Assembly: GCF_000613185.1 (NCBI RefSeq)
Contig: NZ_CCBB010000001.1
Coordinates: 2,356,001 to 2,420,000, forward strand
From: Mycolicibacterium cosmeticum
GTDB taxonomy: Bacteria; Actinomycetota; Actinomycetes; Mycobacteriales; Mycobacteriaceae
Length of the DNA: 64,000 nt
Direction: 5' to 3'
Positions 48,891 through 59,781 of the stretch are shown here, in pieces. Position 1 is the stretch's first letter; each line of letters begins with the position of its first letter. The translations under genes were made by a program, and so were the position numbers. The notes beneath the pieces were generated by a model, which searched no databases, was not told the origin of the DNA, and saw nothing but the letters and a program-made list of their open reading frames with translations.

Positions 48891-49193
48891 CGGTGGCTAC
48901 CTGCTCTTCCTGCTGGGGCCTTATCTACGAGGGGCGCGGCTTGCGCTGCTCGACACATGGCGCCTGCCGTCCACTCTAATGGGCGGTGCCGACGGGTGCG
49001 TTGCCTTGGTTGTGCTTGGAGCAGAACGCCGGCGGCTCACATCCGTAGTGCACATCTGTAACGCGCAGGGAGTACCCAGCGTTTCCTGCGCGATATCGAT
49101 TTCGGTTCGCCGGTAGCGAAAGAGTTTCCGCGCGGGCGGCGCCGAGGGCGACCGGGATCGGGATCGGCCCGCGAACCGCCCGGCAACGACCCG
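48891..49193. other. non-coding upstream region of clpC1
   Basis: 303 bp between the clpC1 start and the lsr2 stop with no supportable gene. It carries a ClgR-like palindrome at 49106-49120. A minus-strand TAGAGT at about 48974-48979 could be a -10 element for clpC1 but has no clear -35. Nothing else is apparent. Confidence 0.6.
49106..49120. promoter_or_regulatory. ClgR-like operator upstream of clpC1
   Basis: TTCGC - CGGTA - GCGAA is a perfect 5-bp-arm palindrome with the CGC-N5-GCG core of ClgR sites in actinobacteria. ClgR activates clp genes during protein stress in mycobacteria, so placement upstream of clpC1 is expected. The site lies 216 bp upstream of the ATG. Confidence 0.65.
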
Positions 49194-49535
49194 TTAGGTT
49201 GCCGCGTGGAAGGCGTCGATGACTTCGGCGGGGATGCGGCCGCGGGTCGACACATTGTGGCCGTTGCGGCGTGCCCACTCCCGGATGGCGGCGCTCTGTT
49301 CGCGGTCGATCGCGGCGCGACCGCGGCCCGACCCGGCCGAACGGCCGCGACGCCGGCCGCCGACGCGCCGGCCGGCCTCCACCCACTGCTTGAGGTCGTT
49401 ACGAAGCTTGGCGGCGTTCTTCGAAGAAAGGTCGATCTCGTAGCTCACGCCGTCGAGAGCGAATTCAACGGTCTCATCCGCAGCCGCTTCGCCGTCGAAA
49501 TCGTCGACCAACGTGACGGTTACTTTCTTCGCCAT
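49194..49535 (-). CDS. lsr2: nucleoid-associated xenogeneic silencer Lsr2
   Basis: 113 aa. Bridges AT-rich DNA and silences horizontally acquired genes. N-terminal dimerisation domain ([27 protein letters not shown], residues ~1-60), a basic linker rich in Arg and Gly, and the C-terminal DNA-binding domain with the RGR minor-groove hook in [12 protein letters not shown]. The ATG at 49535 matches the M. tuberculosis start; a longer frame upstream is not Lsr2. Lysyl-tRNA synthetase is 127 bp upstream on the same strand. Confidence 0.96.
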   Translation of the reverse strand: MAKKVTVTLVDDFDGEAAADETVEFALDGVSYEIDLSSKNAAKLRNDLKQWVEAGRRVGGRRRGRSAGSGRGRAAIDREQSAAIREWARRNGHNVSTRGRIPAEVIDAFHAAT

Positions 49536-49638
49536 TAGCTCACACTGACCCTTCTGTGGCCGCCGTGGTTGTATCCCGAACCCCAAACCAATATTTGCAT
49601 AGGATCGGAATTCATTCAACAACGCCGGCAAGGCCGAG

Positions 49639-49671
49639 ATCAGTTACCTTGTCTACGCACAATCAGTTACC
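49639..49671. repeat. 10-bp direct repeat spanning the lysS stop
   Basis: ATCAGTTACC occurs at 49639-49648 and 49662-49671, one 23-bp period apart. The second copy overlaps the lysS stop codon. It may be a promoter or regulatory repeat for lsr2, but chance is not excluded. Confidence 0.35.
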
Positions 49672-51198
49672 GTGCCGCCGCACAATGGGGAACAAAACAG
49701 TCTCCCGAATCGACAGCCCCGTCAATGCCATCAACAGCCGGTCAATACCCATTCCGGTGCCCGTTGTGGGCGGCATCGCATACTCCAGCGCAGCGAGAAA
49801 ATCCTCGTCCAGACGCATTGCCTCGTCATCGCCGGCGGCCGCCGCACGGGCCTGGTCCTCGAACCGTGCGCGCTGGATCACCGGGTCGATGAGTTCGGAA
49901 TAACCCGTGGCCAATTCGAATTTACGGACATACAGGTCCCATTTCTCCGTGACGCCGGGAATGCTGCGGTGAGCACGGGTCAGGGGGGTCGTCTCGACCG
50001 GGAAATCCCGCACGAACGTGGGGGCCCACAGGTGGTCGCCCACAGTGTGCTCCCACAGTTCCTCGACCAGTTTCCCGTGCCCGTAGCCGCGATCGGTCGG
50101 TATCTCCAGCCCGAGCCGATCGGCAATTGCGCGCAAGGTCTCGACACCGGTTTCCGGTGTGATCTCCTCCCCCAGCGCCTCCGACAGCGATGGATACATT
50201 TGCAGTGACGGCCATTCACCGTCCAGGTCGTACGTACTGCCGTCCGGCAGCGGTACCTGCCTGGTGCCGATCGCCTCGTCGGCTACCTCCTGAACAATTT
50301 CGCGGGTGACCCGGGCCGAATCGTCGTAGGTGCCATAAGCCTGATATGTCTCCAACATCGCGAATTCGGGCGAATGCGTGGAATCCGCGCCCTCGTTCCG
50401 AAAGTTGCGATTCAGCTCGAAGACCTTCTCGAAACCGCCGACCAGACAACGCTTGAGGAACAACTCCGGGGCGATACGCAGGTACAGATCGGCATCGAGG
50501 GCATTCGAGTGGGTGACGAAAGGCCGGGCCGCCGCGCCGCCGGGCAGCGTCTGCAACATGGGCGTCTCGACCTCGAGGAAACCCCGGCGCTCCAACGCGG
50601 ACCGGACCGCACGCACCACCGCAATGCGCTGCCGCGCGATGGTGCGCGCCTCCGGACGGACGATCAGGTCGACGTAGCGCTGCCGGACCCGGCTCTCCTC
50701 GCTCATCTCCTTGTGAGCCACCGGCAGCGGTCGCAGCGCCTTGGAAACGATTTGCCAGGAATCGGCAAGCACAGACAATTCACCGCGCCGTGAGCTGATC
50801 ACCTGGCCGTGCACGAAGACGATGTCGCCGAGATCGACGTCGGCCTTCCAGGCGTCCAGCGAATCCTGCCCCACCTCGGCCAGGCTGATCATCGCCTGCA
50901 GCTGGGTGCCGTCACCGTCCTGCAGCGTGGCGAAGCACAGCTTGCCCGAGTTTCGCGCGAAGACGACCCGCGCGGCCACCCCGACGATATCGCCGGTCTG
51001 GGTGTCGACCTCCAGGTCCGGGTAGGCCGAGCGCAGCTCGGCCAGCGAGTGGGTGCGGGCCACCTGCACCGGGTACGGATCACGCCCCTCGGCGAGCAGG
51101 CGCTCCCGCTTGGCCTGGCGAATGCGGTACTGCTCCGGAATGTCGTCGGAGTCGGCCGAGTTCGCGGCGGGCTGGGCGGACGCATCAGAAGAACTCAC
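49663..51198 (-). CDS. lysS: lysyl-tRNA synthetase (class II)
   Basis: 511 aa. An OB-fold anticodon domain ([27 protein letters not shown], about residues 70-95) precedes the class II catalytic core with motif 2 [35 protein letters not shown] and motif 3 [14 protein letters not shown]. The length fits the stand-alone enzyme, not the two-domain LysX with its transmembrane MprF-like part. It matches Rv3598c in position and is divergent by 23 bp from the PLP enzyme gene. Confidence 0.96.
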   Translation of the reverse strand: MSSSDASAQPAANSADSDDIPEQYRIRQAKRERLLAEGRDPYPVQVARTHSLAELRSAYPDLEVDTQTGDIVGVAARVVFARNSGKLCFATLQDGDGTQLQAMISLAEVGQDSLDAWKADVDLGDIVFVHGQVISSRRGELSVLADSWQIVSKALRPLPVAHKEMSEESRVRQRYVDLIVRPEARTIARQRIAVVRAVRSALERRGFLEVETPMLQTLPGGAAARPFVTHSNALDADLYLRIAPELFLKRCLVGGFEKVFELNRNFRNEGADSTHSPEFAMLETYQAYGTYDDSARVTREIVQEVADEAIGTRQVPLPDGSTYDLDGEWPSLQMYPSLSEALGEEITPETGVETLRAIADRLGLEIPTDRGYGHGKLVEELWEHTVGDHLWAPTFVRDFPVETTPLTRAHRSIPGVTEKWDLYVRKFELATGYSELIDPVIQRARFEDQARAAAAGDDEAMRLDEDFLAALEYAMPPTTGTGMGIDRLLMALTGLSIRETVLFPIVRRHGN

Positions 51199-51221
51199 GA
51201 CGTGCCAGCTTAAATGAACAC

Positions 51222-52430
51222 GTGAACCCGCCGCCGCACGCTGCCTTCGCCGCCCTGGCCGGTGAGCTCCTGGACTGGCGTTTCAAGGGCCTCCCGCCGG
51301 GCTGGCAGGACACCCCGGTGGCCGAGGTCCTGGCCGCGGCGCCGGTGCTGTTCGAGGCGGGCCCGAGCGGTCCGGTGTGCGTGCTGCGGGAGGCCGCGCT
51401 CGCCCACAACCTCGCGGTCATGGCCACGTGGTGCCGGGATCGGGGCGTGCTGCTGGCGCCGCACGGCAAGACCCACATGTCTCCGCAGCTGTTCGCCAGG
51501 CAGTCGGCCGCCGGTGCGTGCGCTGTCACGGTGGCCACCATCGGGCAGGCCCGGGTGTATCGGGCGTTCGGGGCGGACGCCATCGTGCTGGCCAACGAAC
51601 TCGTCGAACCGGCCGGGTTGGCCTGGTTGGCCGGCGAGCTGGACGCCGACCCGGGTCTGCGCGCGGTGTGCTGGGTGGACTCGGTGCGTGGGGTCGAGCT
51701 GATGACCGAGGCGCTCGCCGGAGCCACGCGCAGCCTGGACGTGTGCGTCGAGGTGGGCATGCCCGGCGGCCGGACCGGCTGTCGTACCGCGGCCGAGGTG
51801 GACGAGGTGGCCAGGGCGGCCGCGGCGTCACCGCGGTTGCGGCTGGTCGGGGTGGCCGGTTACGAAGCAGCGCGCTCGCAGGACGTGGGCCCCGGGGCCA
51901 CCGCTGCGGTGCGCGCCTATCTCGCCGAGATGCGCGCGGCGCTGAGCCGGCTGGCCCCGCTGTTCGAGACCGACGAGGTGATCGTGACCGCCGGCGGCAG
52001 CACCTACCCGGACGTCGTCGCCGACGAACTCACGGGCGCGGCCCCGCGGGTGATCCTGCGCAGCGGCTGCTATCTGACCCACGACCATGGCTTGTATGCG
52101 GCGACCTCGCCCCTGCCGATGCGCCCCGCGATGCAGGTGTGGGCCCCGGTGTTGTCCCGTCCCGAGCCGGGCCTGGCGCTGGTCGGCATGGGCCGGCGCG
52201 ACGTCTCCTTCGACGCCGGCCTGCCCGTCCCGCTGAGCCTGCCGGGGGCCACGGTGACCAAACTCAACGACCAGCACGCCTACCTTGAGCTCGCCGGGCA
52301 CACCGTCGCGGTCGGCGACCGCCTCGGATTCGGAATCTCGCACCCCTGCACGACATTCGACAAATGGCAGCTGATCCCGGTGCTCGACGACGCGGACCGG
52401 GTGGTGGACCTGGTGCGGACGTTCTTCTAG
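51222..52430 (+). CDS. PLP-dependent D-amino-acid deaminase/aldolase (DSD1-like)
   Basis: 402 aa, alanine-racemase N-terminal TIM-barrel fold. The PLP lysine is in [14 protein letters not shown] (near residue 83), and the C-terminal metal site [13 protein letters not shown] carries the His-x-Cys pair of D-threonine aldolase/D-serine dehydratase enzymes. The stop overlaps coaX convergently by 4 bp. It is wedged between lysS and coaX where M. tuberculosis has no comparable gene, so it is probably an insertion or a gene lost elsewhere. It may remove D-serine or D-threonine. Confidence 0.87.
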   Translation: MNPPPHAAFAALAGELLDWRFKGLPPGWQDTPVAEVLAAAPVLFEAGPSGPVCVLREAALAHNLAVMATWCRDRGVLLAPHGKTHMSPQLFARQSAAGACAVTVATIGQARVYRAFGADAIVLANELVEPAGLAWLAGELDADPGLRAVCWVDSVRGVELMTEALAGATRSLDVCVEVGMPGGRTGCRTAAEVDEVARAAAASPRLRLVGVAGYEAARSQDVGPGATAAVRAYLAEMRAALSRLAPLFETDEVIVTAGGSTYPDVVADELTGAAPRVILRSGCYLTHDHGLYAATSPLPMRPAMQVWAPVLSRPEPGLALVGMGRRDVSFDAGLPVPLSLPGATVTKLNDQHAYLELAGHTVAVGDRLGFGISHPCTTFDKWQLIPVLDDADRVVDLVRTFF

Positions 52431-53236
52431 TTGGAGCGGCGCAGGCGCTGGTTGTCCCGGTTGCGCTCGTATACCAGCCGCAAACCGTCCAGCGTCAGGT
52501 TCGGTTCGTAGTGTTCGACGGTGCGCAGATCCGGCAGCACCAGCGGGGCCGAATGCCCGGTCGCCACCACGGCCACCTCACTGCCCGCGAAACCGTCGAC
52601 ATCCGAACGGATCCGGCTGACCAGCCCGTCCACCAGGCCGGCGAACCCGAACACCGCCCCGGCCTGCATGCACTCCACCGTGTTCTTGCCGATCACCGAG
52701 CGCGGCCGGGTCAATTCCACCCGGCGCAGCGCGGCCGACCGCGCGGCTGCGGCGTCGGAAGACACCTGCACACCGGGGGCGATGGCACCACCGAGGAATT
52801 CGCCCTTGGCCGACACCACATCGACGCAGATCGACGATCCGAAGTCGACCACGATGGCCGCCGAGCCGTACTTGTGAAAGGTGGACAGGCAGTTCACGAT
52901 CCGGTCGGCGCCGACTTCCTTGGGGTTGTCGACGAGCAGCGGGATGCCGGTGCGAACCCCGGGTTCGATCAGCACATGCGGCACCGACGGCCAGTACTGG
53001 TCCAGCATGAGCCGGATCTCGTGCAGCACGGACGGCACCGTGGACAGCGCGGTGGCACCGGTCAGCTGCTCGGTCGCATCGCCGATCAGCCCGTCGATGG
53101 TGAGCGCCAGCTCGTCGGCGGTGATCTCGGATTCGGTTCGGATGCGCCAGTTCTGGGTCACCTTGGCGTGATCACCGGAACCGGAGATCAGCCCCACCAC
53201 GGTGTGGGTGTTGCGGACGTCGATGGCGAGCAGCAT
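52427..53236 (-). CDS. coaX: type III pantothenate kinase CoaX
   Basis: 269 aa, first step of CoA synthesis from pantothenate. An N-terminal [14 protein letters not shown] phosphate-binding motif, [10 protein letters not shown] and the [13 protein letters not shown] motif, [10 protein letters not shown] and GTHTxLP-like [10 protein letters not shown] are recognisable. It is the last gene of a leftward run and its ATG shares one base with the panD stop, so it is coupled to the pantothenate genes. Confidence 0.93.
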   Translation of the reverse strand: MLLAIDVRNTHTVVGLISGSGDHAKVTQNWRIRTESEITADELALTIDGLIGDATEQLTGATALSTVPSVLHEIRLMLDQYWPSVPHVLIEPGVRTGIPLLVDNPKEVGADRIVNCLSTFHKYGSAAIVVDFGSSICVDVVSAKGEFLGGAIAPGVQVSSDAAAARSAALRRVELTRPRSVIGKNTVECMQAGAVFGFAGLVDGLVSRIRSDVDGFAGSEVAVVATGHSAPLVLPDLRTVEHYEPNLTLDGLRLVYERNRDNQRLRRSN

Positions 53237-53643
53237 CAGCGCGGCGACATCAAGCCGGACGCGTCGGCCGGCACGAAGGCCGGGTCTGACCCGAGGTCGA
53301 TCTGCCGATTGTCGGCGTCCACGAAGACGATCCTGGGCTGATATTCGCGGGCCTGTGCGTCCTCCAAGGTGGCGTAGGCGATCAAGATGACCAGGTCGCC
53401 CGGATGTACCAGATGTGCTGCCGCACCGTTGATCCCGATGATGCCGCTGCCCCGTTCACCGGTGATGGCGTAGGTGACCAGTCGGTTGCCGTTGTCGATG
53501 TCGACGATGGTGACCTGTTCACCCTCGAGCAGGTCGGCGGCGTCCATCAGGTCCGCGTCGATGGTCACCGATCCGACATAGTGCAAGTCGGCCTGGGTCA
53601 CCGTGGCGCGGTGGATCTTCGATTTGAGCATGGTGCGTAACAT
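53236..53643 (-). CDS. panD: aspartate 1-decarboxylase (pyruvoyl enzyme)
   Basis: 135 aa. Makes beta-alanine for pantothenate. Self-cleaves between Gly24 and Ser25 ([13 protein letters not shown]) to generate the pyruvoyl cofactor. The sequence [20 protein letters not shown] is the conserved core and the length matches Rv3601c. TTGGAGGAATTG precedes the ATG at 53643, supporting this start. It overlaps panC by one base. Confidence 0.95.
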   Translation of the reverse strand: MLRTMLKSKIHRATVTQADLHYVGSVTIDADLMDAADLLEGEQVTIVDIDNGNRLVTYAITGERGSGIIGINGAAAHLVHPGDLVILIAYATLEDAQAREYQPRIVFVDADNRQIDLGSDPAFVPADASGLMSPR

Positions 53644-54578
53644 CAATTCCTCCAAGGTAATTCGTGCTCGTCGTATTCGACGTCCGGGCCGAGCCCGGAT
53701 GGCACGCCGATGTCGATGGCGATGTTGTCCAGCAGCCGGGTACCGCCGAGCCTGGCCGCCACCAGCATTCGCGCCCGGCCCTGCTCGGGCGCCGGGCCCA
53801 GCCAGGTGTCGCGCACCACCAGGTAGTCCACCTCGATGGCCGGCACCTCGTCGAGCACCGCCCGCGCCGCGTCCAGTGCGGACTGCACGCCCTCGCCGGC
53901 GCCGTACATCCCGGCCAGCAGCGCCGCCGACAGCGCGCTCGCCTGCTCCCGGTCACTGTCGCTGAGGTAGCGGTTGCGCGACGACATGGCAAGGCCGTCG
54001 GCCTCCCGCACCGTCGGCACCCCGACGATGCGGGTGTCCAGGTTCAGATCGTCGGCCATCTGCCGGATCAGCACCAGCTGCTGGTAGTCCTTCTCGCCGA
54101 AATAGGCGTGGTCCGGCCGGACGATCTGCAGCAGCTTCAGTACGACGGTCAGCATTCCGGCGAAATGTGTCGGCCGCGAAGCACCTTCGAGCTCGGCGCC
54201 GAGCGCGCCCGGGTGCACGCTGGTCCGCGGCCCGTTCGGGTACATGTCGGCCACGCTCGGTGTGAACACCACGTCCACCCCTTCGGAGCGCAGCGCCGCC
54301 AGGTCGGCCTCCAGGGTGCGCGGGTAGGCGTCCAGGTCCTCCCCGGCACCGAACTGCAACGGGTTGACGAAGATCGACACCACCACCACCGAACCCGGCA
54401 CCTGCTTGGCGGTGCGGACCAGGCTCAGGTGCCCGTCGTGCAAGGCGCCCATGGTCGGCACCAGCGTCACCCGGCGGCCGGTGGCCCGCAGTGCCCGCGT
54501 CAGGTCGGCGACATCCGACGGGCGGGTGTAGACGTTGAGCTCACCGGCGGTGAAGCTGGGCGGTCTGGTCGCGTTCAC
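53643..54578 (-). CDS. panC: pantothenate synthetase
   Basis: 311 aa ATP-dependent ligase joining pantoate and beta-alanine. The HxGH nucleotide motif [21 protein letters not shown], and the MSSRNRYLS loop corresponding to KMSKS are present. It starts at a GTG overlapping the stop of the DUF2520 gene by four bases (GTGA). Confidence 0.95.
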   Translation of the reverse strand: MNATRPPSFTAGELNVYTRPSDVADLTRALRATGRRVTLVPTMGALHDGHLSLVRTAKQVPGSVVVVSIFVNPLQFGAGEDLDAYPRTLEADLAALRSEGVDVVFTPSVADMYPNGPRTSVHPGALGAELEGASRPTHFAGMLTVVLKLLQIVRPDHAYFGEKDYQQLVLIRQMADDLNLDTRIVGVPTVREADGLAMSSRNRYLSDSDREQASALSAALLAGMYGAGEGVQSALDAARAVLDEVPAIEVDYLVVRDTWLGPAPEQGRARMLVAARLGGTRLLDNIAIDIGVPSGLGPDVEYDEHELPWRN

Positions 54579-55537
54579 TGCTGATCGGTCACCTTCCGTG
54601 CGAGCACGTCGAACACTTCCTTGGGTGCGTGCGCCCGCTGGGCGGTACGCAGTGAATTGGCCCGATAGGCTTGTGCCAGTTCGGGATCGGATTCGGTGAG
54701 GGCGAGCAGATGCCCGGCGACCGCGGCCGCGTCACCGCGCGCCACCGGACCGGTGAGCGCGGACTGCCCGCGTTGCAGCGCATTGTCCAGCGACGCCCGG
54801 GCCAGCGGGCCGACGATCCGTTCGGCCAGTCCGCCCGGTGCCTCGCCGACCAGTTCCTGGCCGAGCAACTCGTTGCCGCGCAAGGCATGCCGCAGCGCGG
54901 TCAGCGAGTCGAGCACCACGGTGACCAGATGATTGCTGGCGTGCGCCAGGGCCGCGTGATACAGCGTGCGGGCGTCCTCGCGGACCCGGAACGGCTCACC
55001 GCCGATCTCCAGCACCAAGGCCTGGGCGATGGCGTAGCCGACCTCGTCGGCGGCGGTGACACCGAAACAGGTGTCGGGTAACCGGCTGATGTCCTCATCG
55101 GATCCGGTGAAGGTCATCGCCGGATGGATGGCCAGCGGGATACAGCCCTGCTCGGTCAGCGGGGCCAGCACGCCGACACCGTTGGCGCCGGAGGTGTGCG
55201 CGACGATCGTGCCGGGCCGGACCGCCGACGTCGCCGCCAGGCCGGACACCAGCGCGCCCAGCTCGGAGTCCGGGACGGCCAGCACCAGGAGTTCGGCGCG
55301 GGCGGCGACGTCATGGACCGGCAGGACCGCGGTGTCCGGCAGTCGCCGGGCCGCGCGGTCGCGGGATGCCCGGGAGATCGCGCTACAGGCCACCACCACG
55401 TGGCCGGCCCGCTCCAGCGCCACTCCCAGCGCGGACCCGACCCGCCCGGCCGACACCACGCCGACGGACAGTCGGGCCGGACGCAGGCCGTCGGGCCCAC
55501 CCCATGCGGACCACGAAGCCGAAGGGGACTGCACCAT
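54575..55537 (-). CDS. Rossmann-like DUF2520 protein coupled to panC
   Basis: 320 aa from the ATG at 55537. The N-terminal Rossmann domain reads [24 protein letters not shown] with the GxGxxG-like motif; a C-terminal all-helical domain has [26 protein letters not shown], the DUF2520 region. It resembles a dehydrogenase of the 6-phosphogluconate/ketopantoate-reductase superfamily. No PanE is seen nearby. The overlap with panC suggests a role in pantothenate synthesis, perhaps as the ketopantoate reductase, but this is unproven. Confidence 0.85.
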   Translation of the reverse strand: MVQSPSASWSAWGGPDGLRPARLSVGVVSAGRVGSALGVALERAGHVVVACSAISRASRDRAARRLPDTAVLPVHDVAARAELLVLAVPDSELGALVSGLAATSAVRPGTIVAHTSGANGVGVLAPLTEQGCIPLAIHPAMTFTGSDEDISRLPDTCFGVTAADEVGYAIAQALVLEIGGEPFRVREDARTLYHAALAHASNHLVTVVLDSLTALRHALRGNELLGQELVGEAPGGLAERIVGPLARASLDNALQRGQSALTGPVARGDAAAVAGHLLALTESDPELAQAYRANSLRTAQRAHAPKEVFDVLARKVTDQQ

Positions 55538-55618
55538 CGCAGTGACCTCGCACTTTTCTTGAGATTCGGTCGTTCCGGTCCTGCCCTGCAGGTACCGGAC
55601 GGTCGCCAAGAGCGTAGC

Positions 55619-56917
55619 TCACTCCTCGCGGCGGCGACGCCGCCCACCTCCGGTCTGACCGGCCTGCAACCGCGACAGGAGCTCCGAAACGGGTTGGCCA
55701 CCCGCGTGCTGACCTGCGCTTTCCTCCGGGATGTCGGTAGCCGGCTGGGACTCGCCGGGGCTGCGGTGCCGGGCCGGACGGCCGGCGCTCTCCGCCGTCG
55801 TCTCGCTTGCCCGGACGGGTTCCTGCGGCAGTGGCGGCGTGGCCAGCGTGGGCGGGGCGGGGCTTTCCGACGGTGCGGCGTGCCGCGAACGCGGCGGCGC
55901 GTCAGGCTCGCCGGTGCTGGAGTGCCGCCCGCGCCGGGTTTCCACCGGCGGCGGGGTCATGGCCGGTTCGGGATGCACCGGCGGGGTGCCGTTGGCCGGG
56001 GCGGACACCCAGTTGCTCCCGGGGGCGCCGGCCGGAATGAACCGTCCTTCCGCCGGAGCGGGCTGCCAACCGGCGGCCGGCTGGTGCGGCGGGGCCGGCG
56101 GCGGCGTCCACACCGGTGGTGGTGGCGCCGGTTGGGGTTCCGGCTGCTGGGGTTCCGGTTGGGGCGGTGCCGGGGCCTGCCACACCGATTCCCGGACCGG
56201 CGGTGCGACGGGCGGCTGGGGTGGCTCGCTCCACGGCGGCGGCTGCTCGGCTTCACCGGCACGGCGGTGTGCCCCGCCGGCGGGCTGCCACGGCGCCCAC
56301 TGCGGCTCCGGTACCGGCGGTTCGGCCGGCACGTCGATGATCGGGCTCTCCTCGGTGCGCGGCTCCGCGGCCGGCCGGGGCGGCGTGAACGACGGCACGA
56401 ACGGCTCGGCCCGCTCCCCCTCGTCGATGCGGCTGGCGATCACCCGGCCGGCCGGGCGATCGGTTTCCAGCGCGGGCCGCTGGTCGAGGTCGGTGTCGAA
56501 CAGGATCTCCAGGTTGTTGCGCAGCGCCGCCAGTTCGGCCCGCAGGGCCGCGACCTCGTCGGCGGCCTGGGCGCGAAGTTCGGCGGTCAACTCGCGGCGC
56601 AGTTGCGCCTCGACCGCGAGTTCGTATTCACGCCGCGCCGAGATCTCACGGTCGAGTTGGAGGTCGTAGACCAGCTTCAGATCGCGCACCTTCGCTTGGT
56701 CGACATCGCTCTGCCTGCGGTAGATGACCGAGACGAAGGCGGCCACCACCGCCGCCCACAACGCCAGTACCACCGCGAGTTTCAGCAATTCCACCCGGTT
56801 GGTGAACACGAGCACCGAACTGGCCACGATGGCCAGCACCAGCAACACCGACAGCAGCATCCATCCCGGCCTGCGGGACACGCGCCGAACACGCATGCCG
56901 CGGGACGGATCGGTCAT
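55619..56917 (-). CDS. membrane protein with coiled coil and proline-rich tail (DUF6779-like)
   Basis: 432 aa from the ATG at 56917. Two hydrophobic helices (GWMLLSVLLVLAIVASSVLVF; LKLAVVLALWAAVVAAFVSVIY) are followed by a cytoplasmic coiled coil of about 75 residues (KVRDLKLVYDLQLDREISARREYE to ELAALRNNLEILF) and a long Pro/Ala/Gln-rich disordered tail. It matches Rv3604c in position. The function is unknown; the architecture resembles cell-division or cell-wall scaffold proteins. Confidence 0.83.
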   Translation of the reverse strand: MTDPSRGMRVRRVSRRPGWMLLSVLLVLAIVASSVLVFTNRVELLKLAVVLALWAAVVAAFVSVIYRRQSDVDQAKVRDLKLVYDLQLDREISARREYELAVEAQLRRELTAELRAQAADEVAALRAELAALRNNLEILFDTDLDQRPALETDRPAGRVIASRIDEGERAEPFVPSFTPPRPAAEPRTEESPIIDVPAEPPVPEPQWAPWQPAGGAHRRAGEAEQPPPWSEPPQPPVAPPVRESVWQAPAPPQPEPQQPEPQPAPPPPVWTPPPAPPHQPAAGWQPAPAEGRFIPAGAPGSNWVSAPANGTPPVHPEPAMTPPPVETRRGRHSSTGEPDAPPRSRHAAPSESPAPPTLATPPLPQEPVRASETTAESAGRPARHRSPGESQPATDIPEESAGQHAGGQPVSELLSRLQAGQTGGGRRRRREE

Positions 56918-56994
56918 GGGCCGACTGTACCGTTCACAGGTCACATCGCGTGTCGACCGCTCCGGCGATTCGAGCGGGATTCGGCACCGCTGCG

Positions 56995-57471
56995 CTACTC
57001 GGGTGCCGCATCCCGCGGCTCCTCCGGCTCGTCGGGCGACTTGCAGCAATGCTGTAACCACAGGGCCGCGATCACCAGGGCCAGCGCGCACACCGCGGCC
57101 ACCACCGCGCCCGCGGTGTCCTCCCCGGCAACGCGTAACTCGCCCCGGCGCGGCAGCAGATAGCCGAGAACGCCCACCCACCAGCCGAAGACCAGCGCAC
57201 CCACCCAGGCGGACGCCTTGGCGGTGACCACCGAGCGGGCCACCGCCAGCGGGTGCAGCCTGCCACCGCCCACCCCGATGCGCCCGTCACGGATCTTGCC
57301 CCGCACGTAATGTCCCCAGCCGGCTTCCGCGCCGGCGACCGCGAGCAGCGACACCCCGGTCAACAACGTGATCGGCGGAAACCATTTGTACAAGCCGACC
57401 ACCAGCAGATAGCTCAGCACGGCGGCGATCACCGCAGCCACCACCAGATCGCGTTTGCGGGTCGGGCCCAT
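56995..57471 (-). CDS. DUF3180 membrane protein
   Basis: 158 aa with four hydrophobic helices. The first is LVVAAVIAAVLSYLLVVGLY; later ones include PPITLLTGVSLLAVAGAEAG and AGAVVAAVCALALVIAALWLQ. It is the DUF3180 family always found downstream of folK in mycobacteria. It overlaps the folK stop by one base. Its role is unknown; conserved linkage suggests a function near folate metabolism. Confidence 0.85.
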   Translation of the reverse strand: MGPTRKRDLVVAAVIAAVLSYLLVVGLYKWFPPITLLTGVSLLAVAGAEAGWGHYVRGKIRDGRIGVGGGRLHPLAVARSVVTAKASAWVGALVFGWWVGVLGYLLPRRGELRVAGEDTAGAVVAAVCALALVIAALWLQHCCKSPDEPEEPRDAAPE

Positions 57472-57986
57472 CAGTGACTCAGCACCAGGTCGGTCGGCCG
57501 GACACCGGTGCGCTCCTTGGCGTCCAGCTCGGCGAGCAGGGCGGACACCGGCTGTTCGGTGCCGGTCACCCACAGCCGCGCGTCGGCGTCGGCGGCCAGC
57601 CAGGGGATCAGCACGAAGGCGCGCAGATGCGCGTACGGGTGCGGCAGTGTCAGCCGCGGGTCGTCGCTGTGGATCTGCCCGGCCCCGTCCTGACAGGTGA
57701 TGATGTCGACATCCAGTGTTCTTGGTCCCCAGTGGATTTCGCGCACCCGGCCCGAGGCATCCTCGAACTCCTGGCCGATCCGCAGCCAGTCGGCCGGGCT
57801 GCGGTCCGGATGCTCGGCGATGACGACGGCGTTGAGGAATGGACCCTGCTCCACCCCACCCCAGGCGTCGGTCTCATAGACCGGCGAGACCGCCCGCACG
57901 CAGCCGTCGAGACCGTCGACCACCGACTGCAGGTGAGCCAGCCGGTCGCCCAGGTTGGAACCGATGGACAGTACGGTGCGGGTCAT
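57471..57986 (-). CDS. folK: 6-hydroxymethyl-7,8-dihydropterin pyrophosphokinase
   Basis: 171 aa, second step of the dihydropterin branch of folate synthesis. The conserved [21 protein letters not shown], and the RTLDVDIIT motif (catalytic Asp/Asp for Mg-ATP) plus [18 protein letters not shown] are present. The start at 57986 overlaps the folB stop (ATGA). Confidence 0.95.
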   Translation of the reverse strand: MTRTVLSIGSNLGDRLAHLQSVVDGLDGCVRAVSPVYETDAWGGVEQGPFLNAVVIAEHPDRSPADWLRIGQEFEDASGRVREIHWGPRTLDVDIITCQDGAGQIHSDDPRLTLPHPYAHLRAFVLIPWLAADADARLWVTGTEQPVSALLAELDAKERTGVRPTDLVLSH

Positions 57987-58363
57987 GCTCGCTCCCGCAT
58001 CCCGCGTCGTGACCGTCGCGCCACCACCGCAACATCGGTGAACGTCAACGGGATCGGCGCACTGGGTTTGTGCACGACGACCTCGACGGCGTGCACCCGG
58101 GGATCGGTCATCACGGCGTCGGCGATCTCTGCCGACACCGTCTCGATCAGGTTGCGCGGCGGGCCGGCGACGATATCGGCGGCCCGCTGGGCCAGCGCGC
58201 CGTAATCCAGGGTGTCGGCCAGGTCGTCGCTGGCGGCGGCCGCGGCCAGGTCCACCCACACCGTCAGGTCGACGACGAAGTCCTGACCATCCCGACGCTC
58301 ATGCTCGAAGACCCCGTGATGACCGCGAACGGTCAAGCCGCGCAATTCGATTCGATCAGCCAT
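57983..58363 (-). CDS. folB: dihydroneopterin aldolase
   Basis: 126 aa. Cleaves dihydroneopterin to 6-hydroxymethyldihydropterin. T-fold motifs [32 protein letters not shown] and [32 protein letters not shown] match the family, and the catalytic Lys lies in VVVHKPSAP. It overlaps folP by 8 bp. Confidence 0.95.
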   Translation of the reverse strand: MADRIELRGLTVRGHHGVFEHERRDGQDFVVDLTVWVDLAAAAASDDLADTLDYGALAQRAADIVAGPPRNLIETVSAEIADAVMTDPRVHAVEVVVHKPSAPIPLTFTDVAVVARRSRRGMRERA

Positions 58364-59189
58364 GCTGCCATGCTCCCACCACCGCCAGCGCGTCGACCGA
58401 CGCCCGCACGTCGTGCACGCGCACTCCCCATGCGCCGTCCCGGGCGGCGAGCGCGGAGATCACGGCGGTCGCGGTCTCCCGGCCCGCCGGCGGGCGCGGC
58501 CGCCCGTCGGCGCCGGCCAGCAACGTGCCGAGGAACCGTTTGCGGGAGGCCCCCACCAGGACCGGCAGGCCGGTGCCGACGAATTCCGGCAAGGCCCGCA
58601 GCAGCGCCCAATTGTGTTGCCCGGTCTTGGCGAATCCCAGGCCGGGATCGATGATCAGGTTGTCGGCGGACACCCCGGCCGCCACCGCGGCGTCCACGCT
58701 GCGCAGCAGTTCCTCGCGCACCTCGGTCACCACATCGGTGTACCGGGGCACCTCGTGCGGCCGGTCCGCGCCGACCGAACGCCAGTGCATCAGGATCCAC
58801 GGCACGCCGGCCTGGGCGACCACACCGGCCATCGCCGGGTCGGCCCGCCCGCCCGACACGTCGTTGACGATCCGCGCGCCGGCCGCCAGCGCCGCCTCGG
58901 CGACCGCGGCGTGCATGGTGTCGATGCTGAGGGTGAGGCCATGAGCGGCAAGCTCTTCGATGACCGGCACCACCCGGCCGGTCTCCACCGCGGCGTCCAC
59001 CCGGGTGGCCCCGGGCCGGGTGGATTCCCCACCGACGTCGACGATCGCGGCCCCGTCGGAGACCAGCTGCAGGGCGTGCGCCACGGCGCGGTCACGATCC
59101 AGGAACTGTCCGCCGTCGGAGAAGGAGTCGTCGGTGACGTTGACGACGCCCATCACCACCGGGCCGGGCGCAAGCGTGCTCTCGCTCAC
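58356..59189 (-). CDS. folP1: dihydropteroate synthase
   Basis: 277 aa TIM barrel joining pterin pyrophosphate and p-aminobenzoate; the sulfonamide target. Motifs [35 protein letters not shown] and [11 protein letters not shown] are present. It starts at GTG 59189, overlapping the folE stop (GTGA). A longer upstream frame overlaps folE antisense-frame and is rejected. The size and adjacency match Rv3608c. Confidence 0.95.
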   Translation of the reverse strand: MSESTLAPGPVVMGVVNVTDDSFSDGGQFLDRDRAVAHALQLVSDGAAIVDVGGESTRPGATRVDAAVETGRVVPVIEELAAHGLTLSIDTMHAAVAEAALAAGARIVNDVSGGRADPAMAGVVAQAGVPWILMHWRSVGADRPHEVPRYTDVVTEVREELLRSVDAAVAAGVSADNLIIDPGLGFAKTGQHNWALLRALPEFVGTGLPVLVGASRKRFLGTLLAGADGRPRPPAGRETATAVISALAARDGAWGVRVHDVRASVDALAVVGAWQHG

Positions 59190-59781
59190 TTCCGCAGGAT
59201 CAGTTCCAGTGCCTCGGACCGGGACGCCTTGTCCGTCTTGAACTGCCCGCGCACGGCCGAGGTGGTTGTCACGGCGCCGGGTTTGCGCACCCCGCGCATC
59301 GCCATGCACAGATGCTCGGCCTCGACGACGACGATCACCCCACGCGGGTCGAGCTTGCGCATCAGGGCGTCGGCGATCTGCGCGGTCAGCCGTTCCTGCA
59401 CCTGCGGGCGCTTGGCATACAGGTCGACCAGCCGGGCGATCTTGGACAGCCCGGTCACCCGGCCGTCCAGTCCGGGGATGTACCCGACGTGCGCGACCCC
59501 GTGGAAGGACACCAGGTGGTGCTCGCAGGTGGAGTACATCGGGATTTCCTTGACCAGCACCAGCTCGTCGTGCTGTTCGTCGAAGGTGGTGTTGAGCACC
59601 GCATCCGGGTCGGTGTACAGGCCGGCGAAGATCTCCCGGTAGGCGCGCGCGACCCGGGCCGGGGTGTCCACCAGGCCGTGCCGATCCGGATCCTCGCCGA
59701 CCGCGAGCAGCAGCTCCCGCACGGCGGCCTCGGCCCGCGGTTGATCGAAATCGCGCAGTGCCGCGTTGGCCTGGCTCGCCG

